DNA of 34,689 bases from Methylococcaceae bacterium. GTDB taxonomy: Bacteria > Pseudomonadota > Gammaproteobacteria > Methylococcales > Methylomonadaceae. A model generated the notes under the pieces. It was not told the DNA's origin. It ran no database searches and worked only from the letters and a program-made list of their open reading frames with translations. The stretch spans positions 1-34,689 of the forward strand of contig BJHG01000016.1 in the NCBI GenBank assembly GCA_014191975.1, read 5' to 3'. Below, piece by piece: positions 17,529-26,512 of the stretch (positions within the stretch are counted from its first letter, which is position 1; every line of letters starts with the position of its first letter). The position numbers and the translations under genes are program-made.

Positions 17529-17653
17529 AGTTGAATGGCAAATTTTTACTCAAAAGAAGAACAACAATTTTGCCACTTGTAGTGTTTAGGGCAGAATAAA
17601 AATTTTAATGTTACAAAATTACTCTTTTAATACATTTGACTGGAAATAATTTC

Positions 17654-18409
17654 ATGCTCCCTTTAGTTTATAGAACAATATGGATTTCGGATCTTCATAT
17701 TGGCTCTACACAATGCCAATCTGACGTTCTACTTGATTTTTTGAAGCATAACGAAAGTGAAAAGTTATATTTAGTTGGCGACATAATCGATTTTTGGGCA
17801 CTCTCAAAAAAAATGTACTGGACGACGGAACACAACACTATTATCCAAAAGATTCTTCGTAAAGCACGGCAAGGTACAGAAATTATATACATTCCAGGTA
17901 ATCATGATGAAAATGTCAGGAATTACGAAAACTATGTTTTTGGTGATATTGTCGTGAAAATATCTGATATTCATACCACTGTAACGGGAAAGCGATTTCT
18001 TGTTGTTCATGGTGATGAATACGATGTCGTTGCGAGGCATCATAAATGGCTCGCTCAAATAGGCAGTGTCGGCTATGACTGGTTAATTGCATTAAACCGA
18101 TTTTGGCGAGTATTTCGACGATTATTTGGTATTCAGTCGCAATTTTCTTTGGCCGCTTATGTTAAATTTAAAGTTAAAAATGCGGTGCAATTTATTTCAG
18201 ATTATGAAGAAACGATTGTACACACCTTGCGAAATGAGAATTTAGATGGTGTGATTTGCGGACATATTCATCATGCCGAAATCAAAGAAATAGAAAATTT
18301 TTTGTATGTGAATACGGGGGATTTTGTTGAAAGCTGTACCGCCATTGTTGAACATCACAATGGCGAATTAGAACTTATAAAATGGAACAAAAAAGCGAGT
18401 GAAAATTAG
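17654..18409 (+). CDS. LpxH-like calcineurin-type metallophosphoesterase
   Basis: A 251-residue metallophosphoesterase resembling UDP-2,3-diacylglucosamine diphosphatase (LpxH). Metal-site motifs occur in order: I-S-D-L-H-I-G-S, V-G-D-I-I-D-F-W, P-G-N-H-D-E-N, V-H-G-D-E-Y-D and C-G-H-I-H-H. It may be an LpxH paralogue acting on another UDP-sugar or lipid pyrophosphate. The ATG at 17654 gives a normal N-terminus; an in-frame TTG six codons earlier is a weaker option. Its end overlaps the convergent glycosyltransferase gene by four bases, and these two families commonly travel together. Confidence 0.82.
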   Translation: MLPLVYRTIWISDLHIGSTQCQSDVLLDFLKHNESEKLYLVGDIIDFWALSKKMYWTTEHNTIIQKILRKARQGTEIIYIPGNHDENVRNYENYVFGDIVVKISDIHTTVTGKRFLVVHGDEYDVVARHHKWLAQIGSVGYDWLIALNRFWRVFRRLFGIQSQFSLAAYVKFKVKNAVQFISDYEETIVHTLRNENLDGVICGHIHHAEIKEIENFLYVNTGDFVESCTAIVEHHNGELELIKWNKKASEN

Positions 18410-19440
18410 GTGTGGAGAATGTTGACGTTACTCCAGATTTCTTCAATAAAATCCATATCCATTTCAGGCATTCCATTAGTTATCCATTGCGTTAGAATTT
18501 TCGCGGTATTTGGATACGTTATTTGTACAGTGTGATTATCTTGTAGCCAATGCTCAACAATGTTTTTATCTAATTCATTCATGACATGAGCATAGCCAAG
18601 CTGTTGTAATGCTGCTGCATTTGAGGTCTGTTCAACTTGGGCATGTAACGGTTTTACCAAGATTTTTTTACCTAATTGCAAGGCTTCACTTGTCATTGCA
18701 AAACCTGCATTACTAATAATTCCAGCACAATTGAGTAAATGGTTTTGAAATTGTTCACTTGCCATAGGATGATAAATAATGTGTTTGAATTTAGATGTTG
18801 TTGTTTTAGTTGAAGAGACATGGAATTCAAAATTTTCAAAATTCGATAATAAATTTTCTACCTCATCGGAATCTTCAAAAGGTAAATAAACAATAATTTT
18901 ATTTTTAGTAATCTCTTTAGGTGGATGGGGTGTGTCTACAATAGGTGGTAAAATAGGCTGTCCAAAATGATGCCAATGCAAGCCGATACCTGTTTGTACA
19001 GGCGCAAAGTATTTCATTATTAAATCTGCAATGGGGTCGGAACCTGCACGGGGTATTTTGTAATTGTAAGCGTATTGATTTCCAATTCCTAAAATTGGCT
19101 TTTTTTGTTTTTTCGCTGCCCATGCACTGATCGGTTCAAAATCTGTAATGACTAAATCAAAGTCACTTAAATCCAGTGATTTTATATCATGAAAGAATTC
19201 TGATACTTTTGCTTCAGTAGCTGTTTTAAAATAATTGAGTGTGCCTTTATTTGTATTGAACGTTAAACCTGTTCGTAATTCATAATCACCAAAAACTGCC
19301 ATGTCAAAATACTTATCTGCTGCACGACCTGTAAAAAGAAATTGGACATCAATTCCCGCAGACTTAAGCTCTTTTGCCATAACTCTAGCACGAGCAATAT
19401 GTCCATTTCCGGTGCCTTGAACACCATAAAAGATTTTCAT
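18406..19440 (-). CDS. MJ1255/VC2487 family glycosyltransferase
   Basis: A 344-residue GT-B-fold glycosyltransferase. The N-terminal segment M-K-I-F-Y-G-V-Q-G-T-G-N-G-H-I-A-R-A has the Gly-rich G-x-G-H turn shared with MurG and MGDG synthase-type enzymes. The C-terminal half has I-S-N-A-G-F-A-M-T-S-E-A-L followed by H-A-Q-V-E-Q-T-S-N-A, the usual nucleotide-sugar-binding region. It corresponds to the MJ1255/VC2487 family, whose exact product is not established. It faces gmhA divergently with a 151-base gap that must hold the promoters for both. Confidence 0.8.
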   Translation of the reverse strand: MKIFYGVQGTGNGHIARARVMAKELKSAGIDVQFLFTGRAADKYFDMAVFGDYELRTGLTFNTNKGTLNYFKTATEAKVSEFFHDIKSLDLSDFDLVITDFEPISAWAAKKQKKPILGIGNQYAYNYKIPRAGSDPIADLIMKYFAPVQTGIGLHWHHFGQPILPPIVDTPHPPKEITKNKIIVYLPFEDSDEVENLLSNFENFEFHVSSTKTTTSKFKHIIYHPMASEQFQNHLLNCAGIISNAGFAMTSEALQLGKKILVKPLHAQVEQTSNAAALQQLGYAHVMNELDKNIVEHWLQDNHTVQITYPNTAKILTQWITNGMPEMDMDFIEEIWSNVNILHT

Positions 19441-19591
19441 ATAAAATATTCCCTCTGATTAAAAATATGTGTTTAATCTTTTTACATGATAAATATGACA
19501 GTTCGTTGAAATGCATCACAAAAAAATTTATGCGAATAAATAGAATATTAATGCTTTTAGATTTATAAAATACAAATTTGGAGAATAAAAT

Positions 19592-20167
19592 TTGAAACCA
19601 TTTTACGAAGAGCTTACACAGCACATTGCGGTGATGAATTTGGCGCAAAGTTGCGCTGAATCTGTTGAGTTTTCTGCAAATTTATTACAAAAAACATTTG
19701 AAAGTGGTAGCAAAGTTTTATTGTGTGGCAACGGTGGAAGTGCAGCCGATGCACAACATATTGCCGCTGAATTTGTGGTGCGTTATCAGCTAAAACGTCG
19801 TGCATTACCCGCCATTGCATTGACAACCGACACATCAATTTTAACAGCTCATGCCAACGATTTTGATTTTGACAGCGTATTTGCGCGGCAAATTGAAGCG
19901 TTGGGAAATGCAGGTGACACGCTAATTGCGATTTCAACGTCAGGCAACAGCAAAAATATCGTTCAAGCCGCACAAATTGCACGTGCGAAAAATTTAAACG
20001 TGATTGCTTTAACAGGTGAAAGCGGTGGTTCGTTAGCTGAATTTTCGACACATTTAATCACCGTGCCATCAAAAATTACGGCACGTATTCAAGAAGTACA
20101 TATTTTAATTGGACATTACTGGTGTGGTGTCGTTGAGGAAGGTTTAAATGTTAGCGAATTTGCCTGA
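19592..20167 (+). CDS. gmhA: D-sedoheptulose 7-phosphate isomerase
   Basis: Converts sedoheptulose 7-phosphate to glycero-manno-heptose 7-phosphate, the first step of ADP-heptose formation for LPS core. 191 residues with a single SIS domain: G-N-G-G-S-A-A-D-A-Q-H-I-A-A-E-F, then I-S-T-S-G-N-S-K-N and the C-terminal Q-E-V-H-I-L-I-G-H. The start is a TTG at 19592, supported by a GGAG ribosome site eight bases upstream and by the family-typical length. It overlaps the hldE start by 20 bases. Confidence 0.93.
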   Translation: MKPFYEELTQHIAVMNLAQSCAESVEFSANLLQKTFESGSKVLLCGNGGSAADAQHIAAEFVVRYQLKRRALPAIALTTDTSILTAHANDFDFDSVFARQIEALGNAGDTLIAISTSGNSKNIVQAAQIARAKNLNVIALTGESGGSLAEFSTHLITVPSKITARIQEVHILIGHYWCGVVEEGLNVSEFA

Positions 20168-21560
20168 TTTTTCGACAGCACGAATTTTAGTTATGGGCGA
20201 CGTTATGCTTGACCGTTATTGGTCTGGGCAAGCCAAGCGAATTTCTCCTGAAGCTCCTGTGCCAGTTGTGAAAGTAAAAAAAATTGAAGAGCGTGTCGGT
20301 GGCGCTGCAAATGTGGCATTGAACATTGCGAAACTAGGTGGAAAAGTAACGCTAATTGGCGTAATTGGCGACGATGTAGATGGCGATAAATTACAACGTT
20401 TATTACGTTCGGAAGGTGTGGAATGTGACTTTATCGTTGACTCAGCATTGCACACGATTTGTAAATTGCGTGTCATGGCGCAGCATCAGCAGTTGATTCG
20501 TGTTGATTTTGAAGAGACACCTTTGAATTTTAATCGCGCCGATTTGACCGCACGTTTGCAAAATCATCTTGAAAAAAATGATGTCGTTGTGTTTTCAGAT
20601 TATGGTAAAGGGACATTGAAAAATGTTTCTGAGTATATTTCGATTTCAAAAAAGGCAGGTTTGAAAACCCTTGTTGACCCGAAAGGCACCGATTATTCAG
20701 GTTATGCCAACGCAGATTTAATTACACCAAATCTAGGTGAATTAACAGCCGTTGTTGGTGAAGGCGAAATCGACACGCTGATTCAAAAAGGGCGTGAATT
20801 ATTAGCCAATCAAAAAATAGAAACGTTATTACTCACACGCGGTGAAGCGGGCATGAGTTTGATTGATGCAAATTCAACACATTCTTTACCCGCACAAGCC
20901 AAAGATGTTTTTGATGTCACTGGTGCTGGCGATACTGTTATTGCTGTGATGGCATTAGGTCTGGCAATTAACTTACCTTTACAAAATGCGATGTATTTAG
21001 CAAATTTAGCAGCGGGAATTGTCGTGGGGAAAGTTGGGACTTCGACCGTTTCAACACTTGAGTTAACCCGTGAAATGCACACACATCGCAATACATTTGG
21101 TGTGGTTTCGGAAGATGAATTAACGCAAATAATGCGCCGCACCAAAGCATATGGCGAAAAAATTGTTATGACCAATGGTTGTTTTGATTTACTGCATATT
21201 GGACACATTACCTATTTGCAACAAGCAAAAGCGTTGGGTGATCGTTTGATTGTTGCGGTGAATGCAGATGAATCTGTAAAAATCCTGAAAGGTGAGTCGC
21301 GTCCGATTAACGATTTGTCTGCACGAATGGCAGTTTTAGCGGCGTTGGAATGTGTTGATTGGGTCGTTGCATTTTCTGAAGAAACACCCGAACGTATTTA
21401 CAACCAATTATTGCCAGATGTTCTTGTAAAAGGTGGTGATTACAAGATTGAAGACGTTGTTGGTGGCGAAGCCGTTATTTCAAACGGTGGCGCAATTAAA
21501 ATTTTATCGTTCGTGGAAGGCTATTCGACCAGCAAATTGATTGAAAAATCTAAAATGTGA
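20148..21560 (+). CDS. hldE: Bifunctional heptose 7-phosphate kinase / heptose 1-phosphate adenylyltransferase
   Basis: A 470-residue fusion enzyme providing the second and fourth steps of ADP-heptose synthesis. The N-terminal ribokinase-type domain (about 1-315) shows G-D-V-M-L-D-R-Y near the start and the ATP-site V-T-G-A-G-D-T-V around residue 260. The C-terminal cytidylyltransferase-like domain (about 340-470) has T-N-G-C-F-D-L-L-H-I-G-H, with the HxGH catalytic motif. The ATG at 20148 has a strong GAGGAAGG ribosome site, and the gene overlaps gmhA, so the two are coupled. A phosphatase (GmhB) is required between the two steps but is not in the window. Confidence 0.96.
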   Translation: MLANLPDFSTARILVMGDVMLDRYWSGQAKRISPEAPVPVVKVKKIEERVGGAANVALNIAKLGGKVTLIGVIGDDVDGDKLQRLLRSEGVECDFIVDSALHTICKLRVMAQHQQLIRVDFEETPLNFNRADLTARLQNHLEKNDVVVFSDYGKGTLKNVSEYISISKKAGLKTLVDPKGTDYSGYANADLITPNLGELTAVVGEGEIDTLIQKGRELLANQKIETLLLTRGEAGMSLIDANSTHSLPAQAKDVFDVTGAGDTVIAVMALGLAINLPLQNAMYLANLAAGIVVGKVGTSTVSTLELTREMHTHRNTFGVVSEDELTQIMRRTKAYGEKIVMTNGCFDLLHIGHITYLQQAKALGDRLIVAVNADESVKILKGESRPINDLSARMAVLAALECVDWVVAFSEETPERIYNQLLPDVLVKGGDYKIEDVVGGEAVISNGGAIKILSFVEGYSTSKLIEKSKM

Positions 21561-21722
21561 GTCATTTGCCAAAATTTTTCTTTTTTACTGCCAAAATTTT
21601 AAAAAATAACAATTAATTTGTATGTGAATTTGATTGATTTATTACTGTAATCAATTTAATTTTATTTAAGTGAATTGCAGAATGCTTCATATTGAACCCT
21701 TTTAAATTTCCAGGAGAAAAAC

Positions 21723-22418
21723 ATGGCAACTATTTTAATTACAGGCGCAAATCGCGGTTTAGGTTTAGAGTTTTGCAAGCAATACGCAAAAGAAAATTGG
21801 AATGTCATCGCGTGTTGTCGTAATCCGCAAAATGCGTCTGATTTAACAAAACTCGCGAATCAATTTCCAAGCGTTTCCATTTTACAACTCGATGTTTCAG
21901 ATTTAAGCCAAATTTCCACGCTTGCAAAAACGTTAGACGGAACAGAAATTGATATTTTACTGAACAATGCGGGGATTTACGGCGACGAATCAGGACACGG
22001 TTTTGGCAATCTCGATTACGCACAGTGGCAAAAAAATATGACTGTAAATGTTTTCGCACCAGTCAAATTAACTGAAGCACTTTTATCCAATTTAGAATCT
22101 GGCAAACTCAAAAAAGTTGTGGCAATCAGTAGTTTAATGGGAAGTATTGAAGATAATGGAAGTGGTGGTAGCATTTTGTATCGTTCAAGTAAAACCGCTT
22201 TAAATTCAGCGATGAAAAGCATTGCCATCGATATTAAGCCTAAAAACATAGCTGTTTTAATTTTACATCCAGGTTGGGTTAAAACCGATATGGGCGGATC
22301 AAATGCATCAATGGAAATTTCGAAAAGTGTCGTAAAAATGCGTGAAACCATTGCGAATTTCACACATCAACAAAGTGGCGAATTTTTGCGTTATGACGGG
22401 GAAAAATTGCCTTGGTAA
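21723..22418 (+). CDS. Short-chain dehydrogenase/reductase (SDR)
   Basis: A 231-residue classical SDR oxidoreductase. The NAD(P)-binding T-G-A-N-R-G-L-G-L is at residues 7-15, the N-N-A-G motif near 81-84, and the active-site pattern A-I-S-S-L-M-G followed by Y-R-S-S-K-T-A (Tyr-x-x-x-Lys) in the middle. It belongs to the C-factor-like subgroup whose physiological substrate is usually unknown. It has an AGGAG ribosome site and a 162-base AT-rich upstream stretch containing a TTGATT / AATCAA inverted repeat (about 21630-21655). It is probably transcribed alone. Confidence 0.87.
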   Translation: MATILITGANRGLGLEFCKQYAKENWNVIACCRNPQNASDLTKLANQFPSVSILQLDVSDLSQISTLAKTLDGTEIDILLNNAGIYGDESGHGFGNLDYAQWQKNMTVNVFAPVKLTEALLSNLESGKLKKVVAISSLMGSIEDNGSGGSILYRSSKTALNSAMKSIAIDIKPKNIAVLILHPGWVKTDMGGSNASMEISKSVVKMRETIANFTHQQSGEFLRYDGEKLPW

Positions 22419-22560
22419 ATAAATTTGTGTGATTTCTTCTTTACCAATTGCCGATTGTAATCGCTAGTTTTTAAAGATATTTACTGTTTTATAGCATTAG
22501 TAATTCCTGAAATGGTACCTGTGTCAAATCGTCCTGTATAAGTAGATTTAACTGCTGCAA

Positions 22561-23931
22561 TCAGCCTAATCCGTATTTTCTTAACCGATAACGTAAAGTT
22601 TCGCGAGTCGTACCTAATGCACGCGCAGCAGACGTTAAATTATTATCTGCACGGTCTAATGCTGTTTGAATAATGAATTTATCCATGTCATCTAATGCCA
22701 TACTGCCATCTAGTGGCAAATGAATATGTAAATTATCAGTCGTAGCATTTTCAGTCAGTTTTCCCAATTGTAACCACTCAGTTGGGAACTCACTGCCATC
22801 AGCAAATAAAACGCATCGCTCAATGACATTTCGTAATTCACGTACATTCCCACTCCAATCATGGTTTTTCAGTTTTTGCCAAACTTCAGGTGAAATTTGT
22901 TTAACGTTTTGACCTGCTTTCGCGTTGTACTCCGCAACAAAAAGCGGCACAAGTTCTTCTAAATCCTCAACTGCGTCGCGTAATGGCGGTAAATTCACTC
23001 TAAATACGTTTAATCGATGATACAAATCGGCGCGAAATGCTCCTGCTTGCGCCATATTTTCTAAATCTCGATTACTCGCGGCAATAATTTGTACATCGAC
23101 GGTTATTTCTTTTTCACTTCCTAATCGCCGAACTTTATGATCTTCAATTACTTTTAATAATTTAGCTTGTAAATCCAACGGCATTTCACCAATTTCATCC
23201 ATAAAAAGTGTTCCACCGTCAGCTTGTTCGAGCAAACCACGATGGCGACCTATTGCACCTGTAAAGGCCCCCGCTTCATGTCCAAATAATTCTGATTCTA
23301 ACAGTTCACGGGGTAGCGCGGCACAATTGACTTCAATCATTGGTTGCGTGGTGCGTGAACCGCTGTAATGCAAAATCCGTGCAATTAAGCCTTTTCCTGT
23401 TCCTGTTTCGCCACCGATGATTAACGCGCTAAAGGATACTTTCGTGAGTTTGGTTAACAGTTTTCTAACCTCTTGCGCTTTTTCGCTATGACCCATAAAT
23501 GCGTCAACTAAATAACGGCGATGACCTTGCAATGACTGTTCAATCACACGTCTTGACATCGCAGCACTGCGTGATGCGCTAGTAATCACTAAATCTAAAC
23601 GATCTAAATCGCATGGTTTTTCTAAAAAATCATAAGCACCTAAACGTAATGCCCGAACGGAATCAGGTATATTTCCAAAACCTGTTAAGAATAACCATTC
23701 AGTACTACCGACGTATTTGTTCATTGATTCCATAAAATCCAGCGCATTGCCATCCGGTAAATTCATATCAGATAAAATCAAGAGTGGGTCAATTTTTTTT
23801 GAAATCAGTAATTCTCGCGCTTCTTTCAGCGTTATGGCTAAAACAACTTCCCATCCGAGTTGTTTATAATGGCGTGAAAGTTCGTAACCGAGTAGTTTTT
23901 CATCTTCAATTATTAACAAGGTTTTAATCAT
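22561..23931 (-). CDS. Sigma-54-dependent response regulator (NtrC family)
   Basis: A 456-residue regulator in three parts. The receiver domain (1-120) has acidic residues Glu9/Asp10, phosphoacceptor Asp55 and Lys105. The AAA+ domain (about 145-370) has Walker A G-E-T-G-T-G-K-G (174-181) and the sigma-54 contact loop G-A-F-T-G-A (221-226). A Fis-type helix-turn-helix ends the protein (T-S-A-A-R-A-L-G-T-T-R-E-T-L). It should activate RpoN promoters when phosphorylated by the kinase encoded 11 bases upstream. It is the last gene of the long minus-strand membrane-protein operon. Confidence 0.94.
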   Translation of the reverse strand: MIKTLLIIEDEKLLGYELSRHYKQLGWEVVLAITLKEARELLISKKIDPLLILSDMNLPDGNALDFMESMNKYVGSTEWLFLTGFGNIPDSVRALRLGAYDFLEKPCDLDRLDLVITSASRSAAMSRRVIEQSLQGHRRYLVDAFMGHSEKAQEVRKLLTKLTKVSFSALIIGGETGTGKGLIARILHYSGSRTTQPMIEVNCAALPRELLESELFGHEAGAFTGAIGRHRGLLEQADGGTLFMDEIGEMPLDLQAKLLKVIEDHKVRRLGSEKEITVDVQIIAASNRDLENMAQAGAFRADLYHRLNVFRVNLPPLRDAVEDLEELVPLFVAEYNAKAGQNVKQISPEVWQKLKNHDWSGNVRELRNVIERCVLFADGSEFPTEWLQLGKLTENATTDNLHIHLPLDGSMALDDMDKFIIQTALDRADNNLTSAARALGTTRETLRYRLRKYGLG

Positions 23932-23942
23932 TTTTCAATCCT

Positions 23943-25364
23943 TTAAATGCGGAAAAATACGGTAACAATTGCGCCATTATGGTTGCTCAAGGTTAGAGCA
24001 CCGTGATTATCTTTCACAAACCGTTGCACCATCGACAACCCTAAACCTGTGCCGTGTTCGCGGCTGGTACGAAACGGACGAATTCCGTAATCAAGCCATT
24101 CTTGTGCAAAACCTTGTCCATTATCGTGTACTTGAATTTGTAGACCATCATCTGTTTTTTGCACTGAAATTAAAATCCTACCTGTTTTTCCATCTAATGC
24201 TTGAGCCGAATTTAAAACTAGATTAAGCAATGCTTGTCGCAAACCACTTTCAGGTAAATAAACAAATAATGTGTCTGGTGTTATAAATTGCAAATTAATA
24301 TTTTCTGGAATTTGATAACGCACTAGTGTTACTAGATCACTAATCAATATGTTTAAATCAAATCTACTGACTGTTTCAGGCGTATATTTGCTCGCATTAA
24401 GCATTTCATTTAACAGCCGCGCTAGGCGTTTTAATTCGTTTTCGATTAACGCAAAACGTTCTTGTTGTTCTTCATTTTCAATTTCACGGCGCAAATTTGA
24501 AAACGCCATTTGAATTCCCGCTAGTGGATTACGAATCTCATGTGCGAGTTCAGCGGAGACTTCCCCAATGGCTGCAAGTCGCTCTGCTCGGGCTAAACTT
24601 TGTTGCTGTTCAAGTAATGCTTGTGTGGCGAGTCGTACTTCACGTTGCAATGATTGTGCATATTCACGTTTTGTTTCTTCAAGTTCCCCTAAATGTTTTA
24701 CCAAGTCGTTGTAACTGTGAAAAATAGGTAATAGAAACGAATCAATGTGTTGTGTGGTAATTGGCGTGTAATTTTCATCGGTAATACGTTCAAGCAATTG
24801 CCGCAAATCGTTTAACGGGTGCAAAATCCGCCGTTTTAAAAAGACACTCGCACCGATAAAAATAGTCCCAAATAACAGCAATGCAACGTACAACTCGGAT
24901 TCAGTATCGGTGTTAATGTCTTCGAGCATTTGTTCACGTTGCAGGGTTTCATTGTCCAAAATTTCACTCATGGCTTTTAACACCAAAATCAAACTTTTTT
25001 GCTGCTGATTTTTATCGAGACTTTGACTTTGCGCGAGTAGCGTGCGGACGTTTTCTAAATGGGCGCGCGTTTCTTGGGAAAAATGATTGCGATCAACCAT
25101 TAAACTGTCAATTTCAGAGAGTAATGTAATTAATAATTGTGGCAATGGCGTTGCTATTCTTTTTGCTAAACGCGCAATTACAGCTTGTTGAAAATCAACT
25201 GATACATTTTGAATTCGATGCGAATAATTAACGTAGGATATAGCGGTATCGAAATGATGATGGGTACGCCAAATCATGCCACCTAAAATACCTAATGCTA
25301 AAAGCAATAAACCTAAAAAGGCAAGTCCTCGTAATTTAGCGAGGCGATATAGAATAGAATTCAT
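23943..25364 (-). CDS. Two-component sensor histidine kinase
   Basis: A 473-residue membrane kinase. Membrane spans are near residues 13-31 and 158-176, with about 125 largely helical periplasmic residues between them that carry the sensing role. After a HAMP-like segment and a coiled coil, the dimerisation motif A-E-L-A-H-E-I-R-N-P-L-A-G (phospho-His275) appears, then the ATPase domain with H-D-N-G-Q-G-F and G-T-G-L-G-L-S. Its partner is the sigma-54 regulator 11 bases downstream. Its start overlaps the small membrane protein by four bases (ATGA), tying it to the membrane genes upstream. The ligand is unknown. Confidence 0.93.
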   Translation of the reverse strand: MNSILYRLAKLRGLAFLGLLLLALGILGGMIWRTHHHFDTAISYVNYSHRIQNVSVDFQQAVIARLAKRIATPLPQLLITLLSEIDSLMVDRNHFSQETRAHLENVRTLLAQSQSLDKNQQQKSLILVLKAMSEILDNETLQREQMLEDINTDTESELYVALLLFGTIFIGASVFLKRRILHPLNDLRQLLERITDENYTPITTQHIDSFLLPIFHSYNDLVKHLGELEETKREYAQSLQREVRLATQALLEQQQSLARAERLAAIGEVSAELAHEIRNPLAGIQMAFSNLRREIENEEQQERFALIENELKRLARLLNEMLNASKYTPETVSRFDLNILISDLVTLVRYQIPENINLQFITPDTLFVYLPESGLRQALLNLVLNSAQALDGKTGRILISVQKTDDGLQIQVHDNGQGFAQEWLDYGIRPFRTSREHGTGLGLSMVQRFVKDNHGALTLSNHNGAIVTVFFRI

Positions 25365-25627
25365 ATAATCTCAAACGAAAAAATCACCGCAATAATGGTG
25401 ATTGAAACTAAGCCAAGAATAAAAATAATTTCCGCAAAACGCTCTAATACTTGTGTGGTTTTATCCAAGCGAATCGAGAAAAAAGATAACAATGCGCTCA
25501 TCATAAAAAGTACGCAATCAACCGCCAAGGATTTGTCGATAAAATAATTCACAGCGTCGGGGGGCATACTTTTTACGATGCTGATAACCATAATGCAAAA
25601 GCCCACGATTGTCGCCGAGTTTGGCAA
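25361..25627 (-). CDS. Small membrane protein, start unclear (in-frame TGA upstream)
   Basis: An 88-codon frame with two or three hydrophobic segments (about 5-22, 32-50, 66-86). It ends in an ATGA overlap with the sensor-kinase start. The first start in the open frame is a TTG (25627) with no ribosome site. Directly upstream, in the same frame, lies ATG at 25660 followed by six codons and then TGA (25637-25639). The N-terminal L-P-N-S-A-T looks like the continuation of a protein beginning at that ATG. Either a nonsense mutation has hit codon 8 or translation restarts at the TTG or a later start. I do not recognise a function; it may be an accessory of the kinase. Confidence 0.55.
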   Translation of the reverse strand: MPNSATIVGFCIMVISIVKSMPPDAVNYFIDKSLAVDCVLFMMSALLSFFSIRLDKTTQVLERFAEIIFILGLVSITIIAVIFSFEII

Positions 25628-25682
25628 AATATGGTGTCAAAGGTCGTTGTTGTTAGACATCACTGAAATCGTTTTGGGTTTT

Positions 25683-26114
25683 CTAATGTTCATTATTTTT
25701 TGAAATCACGAATAGTCCCAGCAGCATCAAACCAGCTCCGAAAATGATACGAAGGGTAATCACCTCTTTCAAAATTAACCACGCTAAAAAAACTGCAACT
25801 ATGACACTGGCCTTATCAATTAGCGCGACAGTTGCCACATCGCCAAGTTTTAGAGCTTTGTAATAAAAAATCCAAGATAACGCGGTTGTCACACCTGATA
25901 AACCCAACCAAATAAAATTTTCTTTGCGAAGCAAACTTATTTCAGACTTTGAAATGACTGTCATCCCAAATAACAGCACAAAGAAAAATACGAACACTGT
26001 TCTTAGCGTAAGTCCAAGTTCAGCAGATATGGCGACTAATCCCTGTTTCGCGACAACAGACGTAAAGCCCGCAAAAAACATCGAAACAAAAGCGTAGATA
26101 ATCCAGTGTTCCAT
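25683..26114 (-). CDS. Half-size EamA (DMT superfamily) transporter
   Basis: A 143-residue membrane protein with a single EamA domain and about five spans. It resembles the small stand-alone EamA proteins (COG2510-like) rather than the usual ten-helix transporters. Features are F-A-G-F-T-S-V-V-A-K near the N-terminus, the A-L-S-W-I-F-Y-Y-K-A-L-K-L-G-D-V-A motif in the middle and L-K-E-V-I-T-L-R-I-I-F-G-A near the end. It probably works as a homodimer or pairs with another small membrane protein. It starts two bases after the duplicated membrane protein gene and is part of the same operon. Substrate unknown. Confidence 0.8.
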   Translation of the reverse strand: MEHWIIYAFVSMFFAGFTSVVAKQGLVAISAELGLTLRTVFVFFFVLLFGMTVISKSEISLLRKENFIWLGLSGVTTALSWIFYYKALKLGDVATVALIDKASVIVAVFLAWLILKEVITLRIIFGAGLMLLGLFVISKNNEH

Positions 26115-26116
26115 AA

Positions 26117-26512
26117 TTATTCGCTTAAGTATTCACGATAAAGCTCATACGCCATGAACCACAAAGAATAAACCGTTAGTCGTCCCCAAAAATCGATAAA
26201 AACGGCGCTGTGTGGATTGATTTCAAACACGTCTAAATATCCCATCAGCAGAAATGCGGGAATGTTGGTGCATACGGCAAAAATAATGATTCGTTTGAAA
26301 ATAGCGTGGTCGATTAAATACTTTCGATAAAGCGCGTAACAGACAAACCAAAAGGAATAAACCGTAAATCTACCCCAAAAATCAATAAAAACTAACGTGT
26401 TGGGATTATTGCTAATCATGCCCAAGTAAGCCAGCGTGAGAAAAATAAGTGTGTTACCACTAACTAAAATTGATAACGTTAACCGAAGGTTTCTTTTTGT
26501 TTCTGTTTTCAT
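26117..26512 (-). CDS. Membrane protein built from an internal duplication
   Basis: A 131-residue membrane protein of unknown function. It consists of two copies of about 60 residues, each with a hydrophobic helix followed by the near-identical core F-I-D-F-W-G-R-(F/L)-T-V-Y-S-(F/L)-W-F and then Y-x-L-Y-R-(K/E)-Y-L. I do not recognise the family. It overlaps the DUF347 gene by four bases (ATGA), and the EamA gene follows two bases later, so the three are translated as a tight set. Four hydrophobic spans are likely, with conserved Asp and Arg in each half. Confidence 0.72.
   Translation of the reverse strand: MKTETKRNLRLTLSILVSGNTLIFLTLAYLGMISNNPNTLVFIDFWGRFTVYSFWFVCYALYRKYLIDHAIFKRIIIFAVCTNIPAFLLMGYLDVFEINPHSAVFIDFWGRLTVYSLWFMAYELYREYLSE

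Noticed and set aside
17535-17580. TGGCAAA / TTTGCCA inverted repeat after the RND gene
   Set aside because: The stem is 7 bp with a loop of about 25 bases and no T-run, so it is not a convincing terminator or operator.
22486-22560. Minus-strand stretch after the response regulator reading A-A-V-K-S-T-Y-T-G-R-F-D-T-G-T
   Set aside because: It looks like the end of a protein, but only about 24 codons are open and nothing upstream continues it. It may be a relic or chance.
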